Shown: in pieces, positions 28,801 to 34,140 of the stretch
Position numbering within the stretch: the first letter of the stretch is position 1
Layout: every line of letters begins with the position of its first letter
Assembly (NCBI GenBank): GCA_947037025.1
Contig: CAMQSU010000016.1
Span: forward strand, 1 to 34,140
DNA from: an uncultured Clostridia bacterium
GTDB taxonomy: Bacteria > Bacillota > Clostridia > Christensenellales > UBA3700
DNA length: 34,140 nt
Reading direction: 5' to 3'
Program-made: the position numbers and the translations under genes
Notes under the pieces: model-generated
Database searches by the model: none
The model's input: the letters and a program-made list of their open reading frames with translations, nothing else
Told to the model about the DNA's origin: nothing

Positions 28801-30753
28801 GTTCCTAAGCTTACTGGCATTGCTACGTGGTCAACAAATAATGCAATTATTGATGACGTATTTAATGAGTTTAACTTTGGATTATCTGACACATTACTTA
28901 ATATAAATAATCTTAATGCTAATAGCTCTTATGAAATTAATGTATTAAATCAAGAAGTAGTACTTAGTAATTATACAGTTAATTTTATAACAGGTGCTTT
29001 TATCGTTACATCAAAAGAAGTAGAGGTATTACCTCATGATAATGGCACTTATGATCAAATTTATACAGGTGCACACTTTGAGTATAAGCCGTATTTTGAA
29101 AATAAAAATAAGGAATTTGTCTATTTACAAGTTAAGTTTTATTTAAATGGAGTAGAAGTATTTGAAGTTATCAATGCAGGAATATATACTTTTAATTATA
29201 CTATTGTAGGCGATATTGACACTAACAATTATACACTTAAATCTACCGCACTAGATAAAAAAATTAATATCAATAAATTTAAGCCCGCTTTTATTATTAA
29301 TGATATTGATAAAACTGATACAGTAAAAACTGCTTACAATGAAAAGCCTAAAGATATAGAATTTACTGATGGCAGCAGTTTATTAGCTGCTGATGCACTA
29401 AAAATATATAATGAAAATTTAACTATATCTTATCTCATTGCTAATATTTCCGGTCCTGATGGGGATATGTTAACAGCGCCTATAAATGCTGGTAAATATA
29501 TAGTAATTATATCTTTGAAAAAAATTGATGGTAATATTAATTTTGAGCAAAGTAGCATAACCTTCAATCTCGATATCACACAGATTAAACATGATGTATC
29601 AATAAAAGCATTGGAAGTTGACTTTGATAGCAATGAGCATTCACTTGAAATTAGCAACATTCCTTCAATATTTGGTAGATATGAAAGTATAGGGATTAGC
29701 ACAAGCAAAATTATTTTCTGCACTGAATCTGAGTATAAAAAGCTAACTGCAGATCCTGCATACAAAGCTGACCATGCTGTAATATATTTAGTACTAACTC
29801 AAATAGGAAATGTTGAAACGTCCGAGGAGAATGATTATTTAAATATTATGTCAGGCATTTATAAGTACAAATTAGATGTACATAATCTAAATTACTTAAA
29901 CTCTAAAGTTGTTTATGCAAATTTAACAATTAAAAGACTATTGATTGATCAGATACTAACATTCACTAAAGAGCAGTCATTTGATTATGACGGCAATAGT
30001 CACACAGTTATTCGTCCGATTTCAAATTTCGGTGATTATGTATCTATAACAGATATACGTATACCTGATGGCAATATTAACGCAGGTATTTATAATTTTA
30101 TATATGAAATTAATAGTAGAAACTTAAATCATGAAGGTCAAACTTCTACAAAATTGAACATGAAGCTTAAAATAAATCATTTAAAATTTAGTGATGATGA
30201 AATAAATATTGAGTCAATAGTTAAAGTATATGATGGCAAGTCATTCGATTTATCAACATTGCAACTGCCTGATAATGCTGAAATAAAACTTACTATTGTA
30301 GGTTCTATTATACCTGTAAATGTCGGTACTTATGACTTAGCTTTATCAATCATTAAAGATAATTATGCTGATTATACAATGATTATTAAATACACTATAA
30401 CTCCTAAAATTACAGTAATAACATTTAGCGGTGTAGAAGCAATTGAAGTTGGTGGAACTATACTTATAAATGGTTCATATACTGATATAAATGGCAAACA
30501 AATTGATGTTATTATTGATACATCTGTTGTTGACATAAATACCGAAGGCAAATATAATTGTGGTGTTTCAATTGGTGATAAAAATTATACTGTATCTGAT
30601 GAGCAATCTACTGTTGCAATCAATATATCTGCTAAATCAAATGTAGGTGTGATAGTAGGATCTGTTATTGGCGGTGTTGCGGGAGCTTGCGCTATTGCAG
30701 GAGCGGTGATATTTATTATACTTAAAAAGAAGAGAAAACAGATATTAAAATAA
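25801..30753 (+). CDS. Large secreted surface protein (1650 aa) with C-terminal membrane anchor
   Basis: Unrecognised as a whole. The N-terminus is a Sec signal (hydrophobic 10-30). A right-handed-repeat-like region follows (about 150-240) with GLUG-like motifs GGIVGINNGTIKN and GAVAGVNYGSVNN. Around 710-810 is an Ig-like domain beginning APEVDL and ending DDAGNFEHITRRIMIDN, as in adhesin Ig repeats. From about 980 to 1600 come MBG/YDG-type modules marked by NIVYGD, YTGAHFEY, YDGNSHTV, VYDGKSF and NVGTYDLAL. The C-terminus is a membrane helix (about 1620-1642) and basic tail KKKRKQ, with no LPXTG motif. The SD is AGGGG before ATG 25801. It is probably cotranscribed with the giant lipoprotein. 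Adhesion or surface-layer roles are plausible but unproven. Confidence 0.85.
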   Translation: MKNKILKHSAISVTLILIASIIFASLACLPAKGTVFNESDTNNVAVESGNFVKSASNDGDVILENKVVFEDSKHFAIKSQQTLEEFLSPTSIISKIGLVTTDFVIANSLNVDKILGKDRIINGNGYTITINNSISMQPQHQSIATNPELNYLYSYYGGIVGINNGTIKNMKVNYNATDTINQTIAAASANAFAVGAVVGLNLGKINHIKVTISNTANLNATAANIDIMAGAVAGVNYGSVNNATAVLDGRLSGVTSASNNITAVGIATGLMISTTAIPSSLYNITIQGAETGKLNSSQGKVYSAASVVGFNNKHHFVDSTFKNNYIPGRINKVIHDYKGTISHSDTIVVDKFRAVGCGRIDNIYYTDSSVNTSVNYNACSVAGTPKVFANVINATKMTTSTDNPIVLIGFLSDSSIIDVSCETPVDSKIVIFDISKEFRTAVKGTDNNITIDAAATKVSTIVKYNDSIKVSNNHSKHSISASMDTDSASEFSNKFSTYNINYGGLGTVNFTEDIDHKYSGEIKGVAKFIDDNNSAYVVDEKSFTVKGKIAGLSDFVDNYNMFITPGTYDKLRIEMSNTTVDNTIVDNSGIAYVDHARKLIFPIIDRNFDNPYKIEYADMEISARDINGDLIPITDKKFRNHYSLDFSLKSKFATGAIDDIRYTSSNGTDNFGATSGVFNKGDFGKIGLNYSFVGMKDGMVVTKPITRHFMLDTIAPEVDLQFDDMTMWSGASTTTIRGVATDSNTDNLIALLMLDGMIIDTTKVLADGSFSFDITDSGDRLIQIEIADDAGNFEHITRRIMIDNIKPTFTNTVTSNGIEYIADTTSTGHVKFDVNINENLSGNTLFIIVNGIANEIDILDGTYSYTIKYTGEFGDDVKILLRSNSGLESIFNFGKVIISSEIIEITKDDITINGIISKPFDTFNSVIGATFSYTVAPDNITITAKYADINANNDIDIILTLSSNVSGKEYIFTGDFIKGNITKANVNYTVNDVNIVYGDIVPKLTGIATWSTNNAIIDDVFNEFNFGLSDTLLNINNLNANSSYEINVLNQEVVLSNYTVNFITGAFIVTSKEVEVLPHDNGTYDQIYTGAHFEYKPYFENKNKEFVYLQVKFYLNGVEVFEVINAGIYTFNYTIVGDIDTNNYTLKSTALDKKININKFKPAFIINDIDKTDTVKTAYNEKPKDIEFTDGSSLLAADALKIYNENLTISYLIANISGPDGDMLTAPINAGKYIVIISLKKIDGNINFEQSSITFNLDITQIKHDVSIKALEVDFDSNEHSLEISNIPSIFGRYESIGISTSKIIFCTESEYKKLTADPAYKADHAVIYLVLTQIGNVETSEENDYLNIMSGIYKYKLDVHNLNYLNSKVVYANLTIKRLLIDQILTFTKEQSFDYDGNSHTVIRPISNFGDYVSITDIRIPDGNINAGIYNFIYEINSRNLNHEGQTSTKLNMKLKINHLKFSDDEINIESIVKVYDGKSFDLSTLQLPDNAEIKLTIVGSIIPVNVGTYDLALSIIKDNYADYTMIIKYTITPKITVITFSGVEAIEVGGTILINGSYTDINGKQIDVIIDTSVVDINTEGKYNCGVSIGDKNYTVSDEQSTVAINISAKSNVGVIVGSVIGGVAGACAIAGAVIFIILKKKRKQILK

Positions 30754-30790
30754 TTTAACATATAAAATCTTTGCTTTTATAATATGATTT

Positions 30791-30806
30791 CATTTCACGT
30801 GAAACA
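30791..30806. other. parS-like palindrome (14/16), intergenic
   Basis: CATTTCACGTGAAACA matches the ParB site TGTTTCACGTGAAACA at 14 of 16 positions, with a perfect 12-bp core TTTCACGTGAAA. It lies inside a wider inverted repeat, ATAATATG (30779-30786) and CATATTAT (30805-30812). Being non-coding, it is not explained by codon use. Confidence 0.45.
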
Positions 30807-30956
30807 TATTATATCAATATTACTTTTGATTATTATAGATAAATTTTTAACAGATATATTGCCTCATAATTTGTCTAAGCTAGATTTAAGGTTGCCTCTA
30901 ATATGCATTATATTTGATGAATATGTTGTGATAAATAAGTATTTAAGCGTTTTTAA

Positions 30957-30985
30957 TTGACTTAAGCTTGAAAAAGCATCATAAT
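30957..30985 (+). promoter_or_regulatory. Candidate promoter for the first small lipoprotein
   Basis: TTGACT (30957-30962) and CATAAT (30980-30985) are spaced 17 bp, each matching five of six consensus bases. It would give a leader of about 105 nt. The sequence TCATAATTAGT at the -10 also occurs just before the second lipoprotein gene (32263-32273). Confidence 0.5.
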
Positions 30986-31097
30986 TAGTATATAAAGATG
31001 TGGATATTCTTGCACAGAGCATATTCATGATTTAATAATTGTATTTTTCTGCTTTTACTAATAGTAGTTGCAGTATAATAAATTTTGGAGGTATATT

Positions 31098-32144
31098 ATG
31101 AAAAAATCAATACTTGGCGTAATCGTTGCGCTATCAATATGCGTTATCGCATTAGTTGGATGCTCACAAGTGGTGCCATCTGCAGAGGCTTTGAAGAAAA
31201 CTCAAGAAGTATGGGATGCTGCTAATGAAAAAACAGCTACTGATACTATTAAGGTTGAAGGCTTATTAATTCCTGGACTATTAACTGTCAAAAACATGGA
31301 CTTAGTAATTGAAAGAAATTTTACTGTTGTTGATGATGCGAAATTTGTTAATATTAAAGCTAAGGTTAGTGGCGTTTCAATTGATTTAAGTGACAAACTA
31401 AATAAAATGCTTTCAAAACTTGACATAGGCGGCATAGCAATTGGCGACATGGTAACTAGTATTTTAACTAACTTAGAAAAAGTTAGCATTGAGATGGATG
31501 CTAAATTTAATTTAGATACATATGCAGCAACTGAATTTACAGCAAAATCTACCGATCTTAATAAATTGGGTTTAGGTTTAGCTGATAGCAATATAATGAA
31601 AGACGGTGAGCTTAATGTGACAGGATTAACTGGCAACATTGATAAGGAAGATCCACTAGTAGTTAGCGCTATTTATTTTGCAAAAGGTCACATGTCGACA
31701 TTATTTGCTCCAGCTGCTGGAGTGAATGCAGGTGAAGAAAATGTTAAAGGTGTGCAAGTTGTAGAACATATTGTGCCAATTTTAAAATCAGCAATTTTGC
31801 GTATCCCATCTTCTATTGATGGTAAACCTTTTGATTTTAATAAGATTTTAACTGATGTGTTTGGATCATCTGATGTGGAAAGTATTTTAACTGAGCAGTT
31901 AGAAGTAACTAACCCTTTATATTCAAGCTATGTTAAAGGTGGTATAATTACTGATCAAACATTTACTTCTGGTATTAATATTGCAATTTCAAAAAGTGAG
32001 CTTACAAAAATTTATAATAGTATTAAGCCTTTAATCCCATCAAATTTTGTAGGATATGTAGGTACTGTTATTGGTATGATTGATATTACAGAAAACATTA
32101 TTCAAATTGAAAAATTTACTATAGCGTCTACTTATAAGATTTAA
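31098..32144 (+). CDS. Lipoprotein, paralogue 1 of a tandem pair
   Basis: I start this at ATG 31098, five bases after GGAGGT (31087-31092); an upstream TTG at 31068 would put ten polar residues before the signal peptide and lacks an SD. The 348-residue product has a lipoprotein signal ending LVGC (C22). The mature part opens with a short helix (EALKKTQEVWDAA), then beta-rich sequence (LIPGLLTVKNMDLVIERNF), amphipathic helices and a C-terminal strand. It lacks catalytic motifs. It aligns along its length with the next gene, e.g. VWDAANEKTA/VWNEYDTKTA and FGSSDVESILTEQ/FGTSDAEKIINER. Its alternating strand/helix texture resembles the repeats of the giant lipoprotein. The function is unknown. 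Confidence 0.85.
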   Translation: MKKSILGVIVALSICVIALVGCSQVVPSAEALKKTQEVWDAANEKTATDTIKVEGLLIPGLLTVKNMDLVIERNFTVVDDAKFVNIKAKVSGVSIDLSDKLNKMLSKLDIGGIAIGDMVTSILTNLEKVSIEMDAKFNLDTYAATEFTAKSTDLNKLGLGLADSNIMKDGELNVTGLTGNIDKEDPLVVSAIYFAKGHMSTLFAPAAGVNAGEENVKGVQVVEHIVPILKSAILRIPSSIDGKPFDFNKILTDVFGSSDVESILTEQLEVTNPLYSSYVKGGIITDQTFTSGINIAISKSELTKIYNSIKPLIPSNFVGYVGTVIGMIDITENIIQIEKFTIASTYKI

Positions 32145-32164
32145 TTTAATATAAATAATAAAAT

Positions 32165-32206
32165 AATTACACCATTATCAAAATGATAGTGGTGTAATTT
32201 ATTTTT
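32165..32206 (+). terminator. Terminator after lipoprotein paralogue 1
   Basis: A 16-bp stem, AATTACACCATTATCA (32165-32180) with TGATAGTGGTGTAATT (32184-32199), contains one G-U pair and a three-base loop, and is followed by a T-rich tail (32198-32206). The second lipoprotein is therefore likely transcribed on its own. Confidence 0.8.
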
Positions 32207-32288
32207 ATGTTTTAAGATAATAATATATTTTTCATAATTTTGTATATGTCATTAAAGTATTGTCATAATTAGTGCATAGGAGAATATT

Positions 32289-33320
32289 ATGAAAAAAATT
32301 ATGTACATTATTATGGTGATGCTATTATCAATTATTAGTATATTTACACTTGCTGGTTGTGATGATATTAATATGAATGAGATTGTAGAAAATACAAACA
32401 ATGTTTGGAATGAGTACGACACTAAAACTGCGATTGAAAAGGTTGTTCTTAAAGATGTGAATATAGCAGGAATTGCTACAATTCAGAATATTGATATAAA
32501 TATAGAGCGAGTATTTAATAAAGAATCAACTATGATTAAAATAAATACATCTAATTTTGCAATAAAAATAAATAAGGAAGTAGAGGAGGCTGTACAAATT
32601 GTATTAAACGCAATGAATATGAGTGGGGCTGTTTCCGTTAGACAACTAGAGAGCATAATTAGTAAAATATCATTTGATCTAAACAGTACAATGACCAAAA
32701 CTAATATTAAGGGAACTCTCAAAATTAACAACGTGGTTAATCTTTTTAGCGCGCAAAAAAGTGAAGCTTTAGTAATCAATTTTGACAAAACATTAGATGA
32801 TAGTAATATGTGGCTCACTATGCTTGCTGACGTAGGTCGTGACCACTTAATCAACCAGTTTGCACCTACTGGGGATAAAAATATTGAGACAGGAATTTCT
32901 CATGATGTTGAATTTATAAAAACTGACGGTATAGAAATAGCTAAATCTATTCTTGCAGCTAAAGGCGATGAACCACTTGCAAACCCTGATTACACTATAA
33001 ACAAAATTTTTCATAATAGTTTTGGAACAAGTGATGCGGAAAAAATTATTAACGAACGTATTATATTAGATAATTTAACTGCAAAATATGAACTATCTAG
33101 TAAAGAAAGTATTAAGTATATTAGTAAAATGAGCATAGTGGGGGATTTGAATATTGCTATCAATAATGATGAAATATTTGCTTTAGTAGAAAATATAACA
33201 TCAGCAATAAACTCGCCAGAAACAAATCAAATATTTTGCATAATGGGTATGATATTTAATTTTGATAAAAGTATTGCAGTCGGAAAAGTAATTATAGATT
33301 GCGATTATAAAATAAGTTAG
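32289..33320 (+). CDS. Lipoprotein, paralogue 2 of a tandem pair
   Basis: The 343-residue product has a lipoprotein signal ending LAGC (C24) and a mature part paralogous to the previous gene: an N-terminal helix with VWNEYDTKTA, NIAGIATIQNIDINIERVF, a central amphipathic section, HLINQFAPTGD, KSILAAKGDEP and FGTSDAEKIINERI. The C-terminal half is shortened in places relative to paralogue 1. The ATG at 32289 follows AGGAGA (32277-32282) by six bases. A -10-like CATAAT lies at 32264-32269, giving a very short leader, with no good -35. It is closed by its own terminator. No enzymatic motif is visible; a binding or structural role at the membrane surface is the most that can be said. Confidence 0.85.
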   Translation: MKKIMYIIMVMLLSIISIFTLAGCDDINMNEIVENTNNVWNEYDTKTAIEKVVLKDVNIAGIATIQNIDINIERVFNKESTMIKINTSNFAIKINKEVEEAVQIVLNAMNMSGAVSVRQLESIISKISFDLNSTMTKTNIKGTLKINNVVNLFSAQKSEALVINFDKTLDDSNMWLTMLADVGRDHLINQFAPTGDKNIETGISHDVEFIKTDGIEIAKSILAAKGDEPLANPDYTINKIFHNSFGTSDAEKIINERIILDNLTAKYELSSKESIKYISKMSIVGDLNIAINNDEIFALVENITSAINSPETNQIFCIMGMIFNFDKSIAVGKVIIDCDYKIS

Positions 33321-33334
33321 TATATAATAATATT

Positions 33335-33378
33335 AAAATAGTAGCTATCTCACAATTGGAGATAGCTACTATTTTTTT
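33335..33378 (+). terminator. Terminator after lipoprotein paralogue 2
   Basis: A perfect 17-bp stem, AAAATAGTAGCTATCTC (33335-33351) with GAGATAGCTACTATTTT (33359-33375), has a 7-nt loop and seven T (33372-33378). The A-rich left base may let it act weakly in the other direction as well. Confidence 0.93.
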
Positions 33379-33550
33379 GTTAAATGATTACAGTGAAATA
33401 TAACATTGGCATAATTAAAATAATGAGTTTTAGCAGTGATAAAAGTATTAACAATAAACTTATAATAAAATAATACTTAAACAAATTACATGAATTTATA
33501 AATAGTCGAATATGAATATAATTCCTGTATCGCATTTTATAATAATAGTA

Positions 33551-33665
33551 CGCTTGAAGCCTATATAGGCGTCCACAGTCAACATCGTAACCAATGTGCA
33601 ACAATCCCCACTAACAAGTGATTATCCTATGCCATGCTGGCTTGTAGCTAGCTCATCCTATAACT
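33551..33665. other. GC-richer hairpin-forming patch, possible structured RNA
   Basis: Within very AT-rich surroundings this patch can form GCCT/AGGC (33559-33570), CATCG/CAATG with a TAAC loop (33583-33596, one G-U on the complementary strand), and CTAACAAG (33611-33618) with CTTGTAG (33641-33647) enclosing GCCA/TGGC. ATCCTAT occurs twice (near 33633 and 33655). I match it to no known RNA family, and the strand is undetermined. Confidence 0.25.
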
Positions 33666-33722
33666 GAAAACAAATTGCATCTACCATGAAAAACATCATA
33701 TATTTAACATTTATAATCTAAC

Positions 33723-33800
33723 TTTGTTTATCTTTAATAGAGCAGTAAATTATACACTTAACTCAGTTTGTCTTTTATAGACAGTAAATTATTTACTCTT
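33723..33800. repeat. Two imperfect direct repeats
   Basis: Two units of about 35 bp share TTTGT, TCTTT.ATAGA and an exact CAGTAAATTAT (starting at 33743 and 33782, 39 bp apart). The second includes a palindrome AGTAAAT-T-ATTTACT. With two copies only, they could be regulator sites or a small local duplication. Confidence 0.35.
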
Positions 33801-34053
33801 GTAAAAAATAATTGTAACATCTATTAATCTCATTATTATTGAATTATAATAATCTATCACTATATTCATAGTATTTACTTGCAAATAGGGCAGTTTTATA
33901 GGTATTTTTGCTACTAAAAAGTCATTTTAATAATTTCAGAATGAGCTTAGAATTAAGTTTTAGAGGCAAAATTAGCAGTTTTTTCAAGACTTTTTTATAT
34001 AATATTATATTTTTTAATTAAACAAAATTAAATATTTGATAATTATCTATATA

Positions 34054-34089
34054 AAAGTCAAAAAACACACATACAAGTATGTGTGTTTT
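34054..34089 (-). terminator. Terminator of tRNA-Tyr (minus strand)
   Basis: On the minus strand a perfect 13-bp stem, AAAACACACATAC with GTATGTGTGTTTT (34077-34089 and 34062-34074 on the + axis), is followed by a T-rich tail. The stem begins at the terminal A of the encoded CCA, so the tRNA 3' end and the terminator are contiguous. Confidence 0.85.
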
Positions 34090-34140
34090 GGTGGAAGAAG
34101 ATGGATTCGAACCATCGAAGTCACCGACGGCAGATTTACA
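34089..34140 (-). tRNA. tRNA-Tyr (GUA), 3' part, truncated by window edge
   Basis: Read on the minus strand, the window edge cuts the anticodon loop at U33, followed by anticodon GUA (34139-34137) and AA. The anticodon-stem 3' side TCTGC, a long variable arm with a GTC/GAC stem (GGT loop), the T arm GATGG-TTCGAAT-CCATC, the acceptor strand TTCTTCC, discriminator A and an encoded CCA (34091-34089) follow. The long variable arm with a GUA anticodon is diagnostic of bacterial tRNA-Tyr. The D arm and the 5' half lie outside the window. Confidence 0.95.

Larger units (their letters stand above)
30754..31097 (+). other. Intergenic region with parS-like site and lipoprotein promoter candidates
   Basis: This 344-bp gap holds the palindrome at 30791-30806, the candidate promoter at 30957-30985 and a further TATAAT at 31073-31078 just before the SD of the next gene. 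No convincing terminator follows the large surface protein, only an imperfect AT-rich hairpin near 30762-30786. Confidence 0.5.
33379..34053. other. Non-coding tail between the lipoprotein locus and tRNA-Tyr
   Basis: About 675 bp without a convincing protein gene. It contains a GC-richer patch with several hairpins (33551-33665) and a pair of related repeats (33723-33800). The rest is AT-rich without recognisable structure. It lies downstream of the lipoprotein gene on + and of the tRNA on -, so it is a convergent spacer unless it holds an unrecognised RNA. Confidence 0.5.

Noticed and set aside
18701..30753. Several long antisense frames (100-165 codons) opposite the giant genes
   Set aside because: They follow the codon bias of the sense strand (Ser/Ile/Leu-rich, no SD, no family resemblance) and are expected shadows in long AT-rich genes.
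31068..31097. Upstream TTG start for the first small lipoprotein
   Set aside because: No SD precedes it and it would add ten residues before a perfectly normal lipoprotein signal peptide; ATG 31098 has GGAGGT.
33380..33604. 74-codon minus-strand frame with a hydrophobic C-terminal half, ending just before a hairpin
   Set aside because: It starts at TTG with a poorly placed GGGGA, has skewed composition (Tyr/Ile/Leu runs typical of AT-rich non-coding DNA) and crosses the GC-richer patch. No family resemblance was seen.
1..34140. CRISPR array, insertion sequence, integrase or phage genes
   Set aside because: No regularly spaced repeats, terminal inverted repeats, transposase or integrase motifs were seen on either strand, and the tRNA-Tyr end shows no attachment-site duplication.

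Overview
This is an AT-rich chromosomal segment of a low-GC, Firmicutes-like bacterium. It uses the standard code (TGA is a stop) and has strong purine-rich Shine-Dalgarno (SD) sites. The gene order yifB-dprA-topA-trmFO-hslV-hslU and the block hisS-aspS-tcdA match arrangements known from Bacillus/Clostridium relatives. An uncultured Clostridia-type gut bacterium is my best guess. I cannot name the genus. Every protein gene reads on the + strand. The only minus-strand gene is a tRNA cut by the right edge.

Layout: (1) 1-681, the C-terminal part of a polytopic GT-C-like membrane protein. (2) 788-7025, a compact run of yifB, dprA, topA and trmFO (DNA uptake/recombination, topology, tRNA m5U54). 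(3) 7299-9142, the HslVU protease; the xerC gene usual between trmFO and hslV is replaced by a gap of about 270 bp. (4) 9205-14224, hisS, aspS, tcdA and glyA (translation and one-carbon metabolism). (5) 14251-16260, an aroF-tyrA operon with a perfect consensus promoter, a 26-codon leader peptide carrying six consecutive Tyr/Phe codons, and a terminator whose left arm can pair with the end of the leader ORF. This is a textbook ribosome-mediated attenuator. (6) 16334-18330, an OmpR-type two-component system. (7) 18701-33320, a secreted-protein region: a 2359-residue lipoprotein with tandem repeats and Ig-like domains, a 1650-residue membrane-anchored surface protein, and two paralogous lipoproteins. 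(8) 33380-34140, a mostly non-coding tail with a GC-richer patch, then the 3' half of a tRNA-Tyr with its own terminator.

How it fits together: the left 16 kb is housekeeping. The aromatic operon appears controlled twice by the same end products: attenuation at Tyr/Phe codons, and probably feedback through the N-terminal domain of the DAHP synthase. The right half looks like a lineage-specific cell-surface module. Its large proteins share no catalytic motif I can recognise. Their repeat architecture, the adjacent sensor kinase and the tandem lipoprotein duplication make it the least understood part of the window. Three parS-like palindromes (13-15 of 16 positions matching) are scattered through the window and may be ParB binding sites.
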